This document shows positions 16,095 through 22,964 of a stretch of DNA of 40,660 nucleotides, piece after piece. How positions within the stretch are numbered: position 1 is the stretch's first letter; each line of letters starts with the position of its first letter. This stretch comes from Pseudomonadota bacterium (GTDB lineage Bacteria > Pseudomonadota > Gammaproteobacteria > Burkholderiales > Rhodocyclaceae), in contig JAGTRT010000029.1 of assembly GCA_018261895.1 (NCBI GenBank), positions 1 through 40,660 on the forward strand. Direction: 5' to 3'. A model generated the notes under the pieces. The model did not search any database. It was not told the DNA's origin and worked only from the letters and a program-made list of their open reading frames with translations. The position numbers and the translations under genes are program-made.

Positions 16095-17441
16095 TTAGCG
16101 GCTTTCCACCGGCAGTGAAAGAATGAATTCCGCTCCGTTGCCCGGCACGTTGCGCGCACCGAGCTTGCCGCCATGCCGCTCGACGATGCCGTAGCTGATC
16201 GACAGCCCGAGGCCGGTGCCCTGGCCCACTGGTTTCGTCGTAAAGAAGGGCTCGAACAGGCGACTCAGGTTTTCCTCGGGAATGCCGGGGCCGTTGTCGG
16301 TAAAGCGCAGCACAGCCATGCCGTCCTCGATGTCGCCGGTGATGTTGAGCTTCGGCTCGGACAAGCTGGCCGTGGCGTCGCAGGCGTTCTGCACGAGGTT
16401 CATGACGACCTGCTGCAATTGGCCGGACGACCCGGAACATTTCAAATTTGGCGACAAATTGGTGTTGACCGTGAACTTGGCCGCCGCGCTTTGCACGACC
16501 CAGCGCACCGAGCGCTCGACGACCTCGTTGAGGCTGACCTGCTCGGGCGTCATCTTGTCGACGGCCGAAAAACGCTTGAGGGCGTCTACGATGTCGCGCG
16601 TCCGCTCGGCGCCTTCGATCATGCCGTCGATGAGGTGCGGCATGTCGGCGAGGATGCGGTCGATGCGCAACTCCTGCCGCATGGCCTGCAAGGCGGCATC
16701 GTCCGCCGCGTCGCTGGCATGGACGGCGCCGAGATAGCTTTCGAGGCGGCTGGCGTAGCGCTTGAGCGAGAGCACGTTGCCGAGCACGAAGCTGATCGGG
16801 TTGTTGAGCTCGTGCGCCACGCCGGCGACCAGACGGCCGAGCGAGACCATTTTTTCGGCGTGCAGCAACTGGCCTTGCGTGCGCTTGAGGTCGTCGTGCG
16901 CCTGACGCAGCGCCGAGTAGGCCTTGCGCAACTCGCCGACCGGCCGGCCGGTGACGACCATGCCCATGAGTTTGCCGGTCTGCGACAGACGCGGCGTGCA
17001 GTTCATCGACACCGGGACGGTCGAGCCATCGCCGGCGCGCAGGAAAAACTCGCAGTCATGGACGCCTTCGCGGCCGAAACGGGTGAAGATGTCGCGCGCC
17101 TTGACGCGTTCGATGTCGTCGGCAAAAAGCTCGAAAACCGGCGTCTTTTCGAGTTCGTCGGCCGTCTTACCGGAGAAATGCAGGAGCGAGGAATTGACCT
17201 CGACGATGCCACCGTTGCGGTCGCAGACGATAAGGATGTCCGACATCGAGGTGAGTACGCTCTCGATGAACTGGTGCGACTCTTCCAGCGCGGCGTTCTT
17301 TTCTTCGAGGGCGACTTCATACTGCAGGAGGTCGTTGTAGACCTCGTCCATCTTCTGGATGACCTCGATCCAGGCCTGTTCGCCGCCCGGCGGCAGAGGC
17401 GACTCGCCGGACAGGTCAGCGGGCGGGGCGATAGTGGACAT
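16095..17441 (-). CDS. hoxJ: Hydrogen-signalling PAS histidine kinase HoxJ/HupT
   Basis: A soluble 448-residue sensor kinase without membrane segments. The N-terminal part AWIEVIQKMDEVYNDLL is typical of HupT/HoxJ. A PAS domain follows (about 55-165), then a coiled coil, the HisKA H-box SLGRLVAGVAHELNNPISF (about 203-221) and a HATPase with N-box NLVQNACDA, DNGPGIPEE and GQGTGLGLS. In the H2-sensing systems of Ralstonia and Rhodobacter this kinase is controlled by the regulatory hydrogenase (HoxBC/HupUV) and acts on HoxA/HupR; both partners are encoded here at 22.9-26.9 kb. It overlaps nikR by 26 bp. A dispersed-repeat copy encodes residues 324-335 (TVNTNLSPNLKC) at the start of the ATPase domain without obvious length change. 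Confidence 0.88.
   Translation of the reverse strand: MSTIAPPADLSGESPLPPGGEQAWIEVIQKMDEVYNDLLQYEVALEEKNAALEESHQFIESVLTSMSDILIVCDRNGGIVEVNSSLLHFSGKTADELEKTPVFELFADDIERVKARDIFTRFGREGVHDCEFFLRAGDGSTVPVSMNCTPRLSQTGKLMGMVVTGRPVGELRKAYSALRQAHDDLKRTQGQLLHAEKMVSLGRLVAGVAHELNNPISFVLGNVLSLKRYASRLESYLGAVHASDAADDAALQAMRQELRIDRILADMPHLIDGMIEGAERTRDIVDALKRFSAVDKMTPEQVSLNEVVERSVRWVVQSAAAKFTVNTNLSPNLKCSGSSGQLQQVVMNLVQNACDATASLSEPKLNITGDIEDGMAVLRFTDNGPGIPEENLSRLFEPFFTTKPVGQGTGLGLSISYGIVERHGGKLGARNVPGNGAEFILSLPVESR
16435..16472 (+). repeat. Dispersed repeat, copy 4 (inside hoxJ)
   Basis: The plus strand reads GAACATTTCAAATTTGGCG, then a diverged middle, ending TTGACCGT. In hoxJ it encodes TVNTNLSPNLKC (residues 324-335), in the same frame as the copies in hoxC, hypX and hypF. 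The T-run is broken here, so this is one of the more diverged copies. Confidence 0.7.
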
Positions 17442-17880
17442 GGGCTTCGCCGTGTTCGTCGTGGGCGTGATGGTGCTCCGCTTCGAGCGCGATGACGTTG
17501 AGCTTGCCGTGGCGGACGCCGCGTTCGGCCATCAGTGCGTCGGCAAACTGCCGGACATCGGCGGTGGCGCCTTTGAGGATGACCGACTCGAGACAGTTGT
17601 CGTGATCGAGGTGGCTGTGCATGGCGGCCACCGTCAGGTCGTGGTGGTCGTGCTGCAGGCCGGTCAGGCGTTCGGCTAGTTCACGCTCGTGGTGGTTGTA
17701 GACGTAGGAAAGATTGGCCACGCAATGACCGGCTGGCGTTTCGCGCTGGCGGTCGCTCTCGATGGCGCCGCGAATCAGGTCGCGCACGGCTTCCGAGCGG
17801 TTGCTGTAGCCGCGCTCGGCAATCAGCTGGTCAAACTGTTTGGCCAGAGCTTCGTCGAGCGAAATGGTGAAGCGTTCCAT
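17416..17880 (-). CDS. nikR: Nickel-responsive transcriptional regulator NikR
   Basis: NikR represses nickel-uptake genes when nickel is bound. The 154-residue protein has an N-terminal ribbon-helix-helix DNA-binding domain (MERFTISLDEALAKQFDQL; SNRSEAVRDLIR) and a C-terminal ACT-like tetramerisation domain. The high-affinity Ni ligands are all present: His77, His88, His90 and Cys96 (in HSHLDHDNC), one position offset from E. coli. The C-terminus carries a His-rich tail (EHHHAHDEHGEAHVHY), which could bind additional metal. The ATG has GGAG upstream. The gene overlaps hoxJ by 26 bp, so both are made from one message. Its likely target is the permease promoter at 16.0 kb. Confidence 0.95.
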   Translation of the reverse strand: MERFTISLDEALAKQFDQLIAERGYSNRSEAVRDLIRGAIESDRQRETPAGHCVANLSYVYNHHERELAERLTGLQHDHHDLTVAAMHSHLDHDNCLESVILKGATADVRQFADALMAERGVRHGKLNVIALEAEHHHAHDEHGEAHVHYRPAR

Positions 17881-18280
17881 ATTCTTTGCTCCGTGCTAAA
17901 GATGGCCACAAAACGCGCTGCCAGGATGGCCTTCACCACATTCTAACGTCTTGCCCCGCTGCCCTCACAACCGGATGGGAGCGCACCTGTGCTGCATCGA
18001 GAAACGCGAACTGTTGGAAACGGCGCAGGCCCTGCTCCACTCGGAAGACTGAATGCGCCATTACGGGGCACAAATTGTCGGGTTTCCACGGTCAACCGGA
18101 AAAAACTGCCAAAATGAAAATCTGCCCCAAGGCCATCTTCAAACCCACCAAGCCGCTTGTACCAAGCCATCCGGCACTTTCTGACGACAACCGACCGTTA
18201 CCGGGAACGGGATATGCTTGATTGAAACCGTAGCACGCTGGGTCTGTCTACTGGTTCAAGAGCGCATGGAGGAAGTCATC
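17881..18280. other. 400-bp spacer between nikR and the AAA+ gene
   Basis: This divergent spacer must hold the promoters of nikR and of the AAA+ ATPase gene. It contains a dispersed-repeat copy (18088-18121) and a tiny open frame (17975-18052, 25 codons, peptide ending EKRELLETAQALLHSED) with normal codon use but no convincing ribosome-binding site; it could be a gene remnant. I see no NikR-like site here. Confidence 0.5.
18088..18121 (-). repeat. Dispersed repeat, copy 5 (spacer upstream of AAA+ gene)
   Basis: The plus strand reads ACGGTCAACCGG, six A, then CTGCCAAAATGAAAAT. It is a well-preserved copy, inverted relative to copy 1, about 160 bp upstream of the AAA+ start. Confidence 0.85.
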
Positions 18281-19246
18281 ATGGCACACAGTGAAATCCG
18301 ACTCTCGGTCGCTGAAGAGCGCACCATCTACGACGTGGCGGCCATCGACCGCGCCATGGAAGAAGCAGCCGGCAATCGCAATGAAGCGCTGGCGACCCTC
18401 TACGACAAGATGAAGCAGCGTGGCGGCGGCCGTTTCCTGATCCGCCCGACCGGCGCCGACATGATCGACGATCTCTACGATTCCTGCCCCAATTTCAGCG
18501 ACGTGATCGACGACCTCAAGAAATACGTCGCCCTCTCGGTCGCCGGCAACGAGCCGATGAGCTTCACACCCATCCTGCTGCTCGGCGAGCCGGGTATCGG
18601 CAAGACCCATTTCGCCCGCGAACTGGCCAACAAGCTCGGCACCGGCCACGAATTCATCTCGATGAGTTCGCTGACCGCCGGCTGGGTGCTGTCCGGCGCC
18701 TCGTCGCAGTGGAACAACGCCAAGCCGGGCAAGGTGGCGCATACGCTGGTGCATGGCGACTACGCCAACCCCATCGTCGTCCTCGACGAAATCGACAAGG
18801 CCGGCGGCGACTCGCGCTACGACCCGATGGGCTCGCTGTACGGCCTGCTCGAACACGACACGGCGCGTGCCTTCAAGGACGAGTTCATCGACATCGACAT
18901 CGATGCCTCGCACATCCTGTGGGTGACGACGGCCAACGACGAACGTTCGATTCCCGAACCCATTCTCAACCGCATGAACGTCTACGAAGTACCGCGCCCC
19001 GACCGCGATGCGGCAATCAGCATTGCCGCCGCGCTGTACCGCGAGATCGTCGGCGAACATGACTGGGGCTTCCCGCCGGAGGCCGACGAGGCGGTGCTCG
19101 AACGGCTCGGCTCGCTGCCGCCGCGCGACATGCGCAAACGCCTGCTCGCCGCCTTCGGCACGGCCAAGCTGGAAGGGCGCAACTGGCTGGAAGGCCGCGA
19201 TTTCGAGACGGCGCGCATGGGACGCAGCCGGAAGATCGGTTTCTGA
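18281..19246 (+). CDS. Stand-alone AAA+ ATPase, Lon-like ATPase domain without protease
   Basis: A 321-residue AAA+ protein. Walker A is GEPGIGKTHFA (about 104-114) and Walker B is IVVLDEIDKAGGD (about 166-178). Sensor 1 is TTAND, the arginine-finger region is PEPILNRM, and sensor 2 is PPRDMRKRLLAAFGTA. The core resembles the Lon ATPase module, but the protein ends after the ATPase lid with no Ser-Lys protease domain. It may remodel a partner protein; none is encoded next to it. ATG 18281 is chosen because GGAGGA lies eight bases before it; longer reading frames upstream lack a ribosome-binding site. It is convergent with the EEP gene, with 22 bp between. Confidence 0.85.
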   Translation: MAHSEIRLSVAEERTIYDVAAIDRAMEEAAGNRNEALATLYDKMKQRGGGRFLIRPTGADMIDDLYDSCPNFSDVIDDLKKYVALSVAGNEPMSFTPILLLGEPGIGKTHFARELANKLGTGHEFISMSSLTAGWVLSGASSQWNNAKPGKVAHTLVHGDYANPIVVLDEIDKAGGDSRYDPMGSLYGLLEHDTARAFKDEFIDIDIDASHILWVTTANDERSIPEPILNRMNVYEVPRPDRDAAISIAAALYREIVGEHDWGFPPEADEAVLERLGSLPPRDMRKRLLAAFGTAKLEGRNWLEGRDFETARMGRSRKIGF

Positions 19247-19254
19247 TTGGCTGG

Positions 19255-19268
19255 CCGGGCTTGCCCGG
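19255..19268. terminator. Short hairpin between convergent AAA+ and EEP genes
   Basis: CCGGGC-TT-GCCCGG fills most of the 22-bp spacer between two convergent stops. There is no T-run, so it is at best a weak or factor-assisted terminator. Confidence 0.35.
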
Positions 19269-20300
19269 TCAGACTTCGTCGAGGCGGACCGACACCGGGA
19301 AATGGTCGCTGTAACCGTCGAGGTTGACGTTCGCCGCGACGTCGCCGGCCGGCAGGCCGAAGCGCACCGGCCCCTCGCCGACGCGATGGCTGACCATGGG
19401 CGGATAGGCTTCGATGCGCGGACTGCCGTCGACGACGCGCCAACCGCTCTTGCCGGTCACGATGCCGGGCGACACCAGGATCTGGTCAAAGAGCGCGGCA
19501 TCGCTGCCGAAATACAGCGTGCCGTTGAGCAGACGCGTGTTGCCCTTGCGGTCCTTGGTCGACACCGTCAGGTATTCCCAGGTCAGGTTATAGAATCGCG
19601 CGCTCTTCGCCCGCGACACATCGCCCTTGTCGCGCAGGCCCTGGGCATGGATGCTGACCGACTTGTCGAAGGGCTCGTCGTTGAAATCGCCGAGCGCGAC
19701 GACCGCCACGTTGGCGCCTTTTTCCTCGCGAATGCGGTCGTGCCAGTAGGCCAGCGTCTCGCCGGCCGTGGCCCGGAAGCCGGACGAATATTCGGCCCCG
19801 TCGCCGGTCGATGACGAGCGCGACGGCCAGTGGTTGGCGAGCAGCACGAGCTGCTTGCCCGAGGGGGCAACGAAGGTGATCTGCGTGATGTCGCGCGTAC
19901 CGGTCTGGCGCATGACCCAGTGCGAAAACAGTTCGTCCAGCTTGGCCGTGAACTGGTTGGCGTCATACAGGAAGGCCGTGTCGACCCCGCGCTGATCGCG
20001 CGCCGAATCGACATGCACCAGCTGGTAATTGCGCGCGGGCAGGGCCAAATTGACGGCATCGGCCAGGGCCTGGAGCGCGAAACGGTTTTCGACCTCGCAG
20101 ACGCCCAGGATATCCGGCCCGGCCCCGTCCTTCATGCGGACGATGATCGAGGCCAGCTGGGCAATCTTGCGATTGAACAAACTCGGCGTCCAGCCCTTGA
20201 GGTCCTTCTGCATGGCCTTGGCGATCCACGGCTCACGGCCGGGATGCCCCTCCGGCGCGAAGAGGTTTTCGAGGTTCCAGAAAGCGACGAGAGAGGACAT
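19269..20300 (-). CDS. Endonuclease/exonuclease/phosphatase (EEP) family protein
   Basis: A 343-residue phosphoesterase of the DNase I/exonuclease III fold. Metal-binding and catalytic motifs are seen in order: FWNLENLF (about 7-14), DILGVCEVEN (Glu for Mg2+), LLANHWPSR (His), VVALGDFNDEP (Asp/Asn) and YSDHFPVSV (Asp-His near the C-terminus). There is no signal peptide or membrane segment, so it is probably cytoplasmic. The substrate could be nucleic acid, a phosphoinositide-like compound or another phosphodiester; sequence alone does not decide. It starts 87 bp from the lipoprotein gene, and the two may be cotranscribed. Confidence 0.85.
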   Translation of the reverse strand: MSSLVAFWNLENLFAPEGHPGREPWIAKAMQKDLKGWTPSLFNRKIAQLASIIVRMKDGAGPDILGVCEVENRFALQALADAVNLALPARNYQLVHVDSARDQRGVDTAFLYDANQFTAKLDELFSHWVMRQTGTRDITQITFVAPSGKQLVLLANHWPSRSSSTGDGAEYSSGFRATAGETLAYWHDRIREEKGANVAVVALGDFNDEPFDKSVSIHAQGLRDKGDVSRAKSARFYNLTWEYLTVSTKDRKGNTRLLNGTLYFGSDAALFDQILVSPGIVTGKSGWRVVDGSPRIEAYPPMVSHRVGEGPVRFGLPAGDVAANVNLDGYSDHFPVSVRLDEV

Positions 20301-20386
20301 GGCGAGACTCCTAGCGCAACGAGGTATGAATCCAGTCTAATGAGCTTGCGGCGAAATCACCAAGTCATTTTCTCCAAGGCCAGCCT

Positions 20387-20764
20387 TCAATCGAGACGCC
20401 GGAAAACCGTCGTCGCCCCGTCGCGTTCCTTGAGCTGGAATGTCGAACGCTCCACCGAGAGCACCGGGTTCGCATCATCGATGATCCGGCCATCCAGCCT
20501 GATGCTCCAGATGAGTTTCTTGTCCGAGTAGCGCCACACGCCGTATTGCAGGATGGTGCCGTCGTCCTTGCGGATTTCCCACTCGCCGTTGGCCATCATG
20601 TAAATCGGCGTGACTGCACGCGACGATTGCCACTTGCCGACGAAGTCCTTGTCCGAAATCTTCTGACAGGCAGACACGACTAGGCCGGCGACAAGCAGGC
20701 TCAGCAACCGCAGCCCCGTTTTCCCGCGGGCGGCGAGTCCGCCGAAAGCTGCGCGCAGCGCCAT
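20387..20764 (-). CDS. Small lipoprotein of unknown function
   Basis: A 125-residue protein with a signal peptide ending in the lipobox VVSAC, where the Cys would be lipidated and anchored. The mature part of about 95 residues contains KWQSSRAVTPIYMMANGEWEIR and GVWRYSDKKLIWS, a small beta-rich domain that I cannot assign. ATG 20764 overlaps the stop of the preceding J-domain-like gene by one base (TGATG), indicating translational coupling; an in-frame GTG one codon earlier is possible. Confidence 0.75.
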   Translation of the reverse strand: MALRAAFGGLAARGKTGLRLLSLLVAGLVVSACQKISDKDFVGKWQSSRAVTPIYMMANGEWEIRKDDGTILQYGVWRYSDKKLIWSIRLDGRIIDDANPVLSVERSTFQLKERDGATTVFRRLD

Positions 20765-21561
20765 CACTCGTCGGAAGACGGCGAAACGCCACGCCCCCGG
20801 AAGCGCTCGATCTCGCGCTGACGACGCGCCAGCTCGGCCTCCTTGGCCGCCCGTTCGGCTTCTTCCTTGCGCCGGATTTCTTCCTCCCTGGCGCGCGCAG
20901 CCTCCTGCTCGGCACGCTGCAGATTGGCCGAGACCTCGGCGCCCAGACGCCGCGACTCTTCCTCGAAACGGCGCTGCTCGTATTCCTGACGCTCCTGCAG
21001 GCGCTTCTGCTCCGCCTCGGCGCGCTCCGCCTGTTCCTTGCGCTTCATGTCGGCCAGCAACAAATCCGCCTCGGCCTTGCTCGCCGCACGAATGCCGTAA
21101 GTCTGGTAAAACTCCTGCAAATAGACCTTCTCGGCGGCAGGCGAGGCCGGATCGACGTTGCCGTAAGCGGACGACGCCCGGTTATAGGCCATGAACATCG
21201 TGCTGATCTGCATGACCATGCCGAAAACCATGAGTGCCGCAATGATCGTCAGCAAACGCCGGATCGGGCTCCACTTCTTCGACTCCAGCGCCACCTCGAT
21301 GTGCATCGGCAACTCGGCCGTCGCCAGCGGCAGCCCCTTGCTGGCCAGCCCGGCATCGTAATCCGAGCGGCGCGACGGACTGGAGAGGACTTCGTAGGCG
21401 TGCTTCAACAACTGCTGCCGAAAGGCCAACTCGGCCGCATCGGCCGGCCCATCCCCCGCCGCCATTTCCTGCGCCAGCTTCATGTACGCCGCACTGATTT
21501 CCGCCAGATCGGCGTGGGGCGAGACTTTCAGCAAGTCGTAATAAGTCTGAGTCTGCTTCAT
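20764..21561 (-). CDS. J-domain-like membrane protein lacking HPD
   Basis: A 265-residue protein that begins with a DnaJ-like domain (YYDLLKVSPHADLAEISAAY; HAYEVLSSPSRRSDYDAGL, about 6-72). The His-Pro-Asp tripeptide needed to stimulate DnaK is absent: the corresponding loop reads AAGDGPAD. A transmembrane helix follows (LLTIIAALMVFGMVMQIST, about 102-120). The C-terminal half is a long charged coiled coil rich in Glu, Arg, Lys and Ala (about 165-255). ATG 21561 directly precedes the J-like domain; longer frames add an unlikely leader. The partner is unknown; the coupled lipoprotein downstream suggests an envelope function. Confidence 0.75.
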   Translation of the reverse strand: MKQTQTYYDLLKVSPHADLAEISAAYMKLAQEMAAGDGPADAAELAFRQQLLKHAYEVLSSPSRRSDYDAGLASKGLPLATAELPMHIEVALESKKWSPIRRLLTIIAALMVFGMVMQISTMFMAYNRASSAYGNVDPASPAAEKVYLQEFYQTYGIRAASKAEADLLLADMKRKEQAERAEAEQKRLQERQEYEQRRFEEESRRLGAEVSANLQRAEQEAARAREEEIRRKEEAERAAKEAELARRQREIERFRGRGVSPSSDE

Positions 21562-21649
21562 GACGCGCGATGGACAGGCAAGTTCATCGCCGAAGCATAC
21601 CAAACGCATCCCCCGAACACCACGCCCACCGGCCATTCAAGGTCGCGCC

Positions 21650-21687
21650 GAACATTTCAGTTTTGGCCGTTTTTTCCGGTTGACCGT
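21650..21687 (+). repeat. Dispersed repeat, copy 6 (left half of an inverted pair)
   Basis: A near-consensus copy: GAACATTTCAGTTTTGGCCG, a T-run, then CCGGTTGACCGT. It faces copy 7 across an 8-base loop. Confidence 0.9.
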
Positions 21688-21713
21688 GGGATTTGACGGT
21701 CAACCGGAAAAAA
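21670..21713. terminator. 18-bp perfect stem formed by two inverted repeat copies after nhaA
   Basis: TTTTTTCCGGTTGACCGT (21670-21687) pairs perfectly with 21696-21713 across the loop GGGATTTG. It lies just after the nhaA stop on the minus strand. No T-run follows the stem, so it may protect the 3' end or act as a terminator. Confidence 0.55.
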
Positions 21714-21731
21714 GCGGCTAATTCGAAATTT
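21696..21731 (-). repeat. Dispersed repeat, copy 7 (overlaps the nhaA 3' end)
   Basis: Inverted copy: ACGGTCAACCGG, six A, then GCGGCTAATTCGAAATTT. It supplies the TAG stop (21718-21720) and the last residues (KISN) of NhaA. Confidence 0.88.
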
Positions 21732-22887
21732 TTGCCGCCGGACAGAACAGGCGAAGCCAGAGAAAACCCAGCGTGCCTGCCGTCAGCGAGGCACTGAGGA
21801 TCGCCATCTTCGAGCCGTTGATGAGCGTCGTGGCGCCGGGGAAGGCGAGATTGGCGATGAAGATGGACATCGTGAATCCGATGCCGCCGAGCAGGCCGGC
21901 GCCGAGGATGTGGCGCCACTTCAGATCACCGGGCAGGGCGCAGACGCCGACCGCGACGGCCAGGAAGCTGGCCAGGAAGATGCCCAGCGGCTTGCCGAGA
22001 ACGAGGCCGCCGAAGATGCCGAGACTGTTGTTGCCAAACAGTTCCTGCTGCCAGCCGTCGGCAATGAGAATCCCGGTGTTGGCCAGCGCGAAGATGGGCA
22101 GGACGACAAAGGCCACGGGTTTGTGCAGCCAGTGTTCGAGACGATGCGACGGGGACTCTTCGTCCTCGGCGCGGCCGGTGAAGGGGATGGCAAAGGCGAG
22201 CAGAACGCCGGCGATGGTGGCATGCACGCCCGATTTCAGCATGAAGAACCACATCAGCGCGCCGCCGATCAGGTAGGGCAGCAGGGTCATGACGCGCAGG
22301 CGATTGAGAATGACCAGCACGCCGAGAACGGCAAGCGCCGAGAAGAGATAGGCCGGCGAAAAGTTGGCGGTGTAAAAGATGGCGATAACAATGATGGCGC
22401 CCAGGTCGTCCATGACCGCCAGCGCCGTCAGGAAGACCTTGAGCGAGGCCGGCACACGACTGCCGAGCAGGGCCAGCACGCCGAGCGCGAAGGCGATGTC
22501 GGTGGCCATCGGGATGCCGGCGCCGGCCTGCGTCGGCGTGTCGCCATTCAGGGCGTAATGAATCGAGGCCGGCACGACGATGCCGCCCACCGCGGCGACG
22601 ATGGGCAGCAGCGCCTTGCGGACGTTCGACAACTCGCCGACGTAAAGTTCGCGCTCCAGTTCCAGCCCGACAAACAGGAAAAATATCGCCATCAGGCCAT
22701 CATTGGCCCAATGCTCGAGGCTCAGGCCGGCGACCTTGATGTGCCAGAAATCGAGATAGGCCGGCCCAAAGGACGAATTGGCGACGAGCAGCGACAGGAT
22801 CGTGCAGACAATCAGCACGATGCCGCTCGATTTCTCGGAATCGAAGAACTGGTTGAAGGTGCGGGAAAGCGGGGTCAGGCCGGGCAT
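21718..22887 (-). CDS. nhaA: Na+/H+ antiporter NhaA
   Basis: NhaA expels Na+ in exchange for protons across the inner membrane and supports pH and salt homeostasis. The 389-residue protein has the usual set of about 12 transmembrane helices. The ion-binding motif VMDDLGAIIVIAIFY (containing the paired Asp) and the earlier ATDIAFALGVLALLG are both present. The length is normal. The last residues and the stop codon are provided by a dispersed-repeat copy, which seems harmless because the C-terminus of this family is variable. No operon partner is clear. Confidence 0.95.
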   Translation of the reverse strand: MPGLTPLSRTFNQFFDSEKSSGIVLIVCTILSLLVANSSFGPAYLDFWHIKVAGLSLEHWANDGLMAIFFLFVGLELERELYVGELSNVRKALLPIVAAVGGIVVPASIHYALNGDTPTQAGAGIPMATDIAFALGVLALLGSRVPASLKVFLTALAVMDDLGAIIVIAIFYTANFSPAYLFSALAVLGVLVILNRLRVMTLLPYLIGGALMWFFMLKSGVHATIAGVLLAFAIPFTGRAEDEESPSHRLEHWLHKPVAFVVLPIFALANTGILIADGWQQELFGNNSLGIFGGLVLGKPLGIFLASFLAVAVGVCALPGDLKWRHILGAGLLGGIGFTMSIFIANLAFPGATTLINGSKMAILSASLTAGTLGFLWLRLFCPAAKISN

Positions 22888-22964
22888 GCGATGTCGTGGG
22901 CAATGTCGAGTGGGCTTATCCGAACTTTACCCGACCCCTTGCCTGTACGCGATGGTGGAAAACG

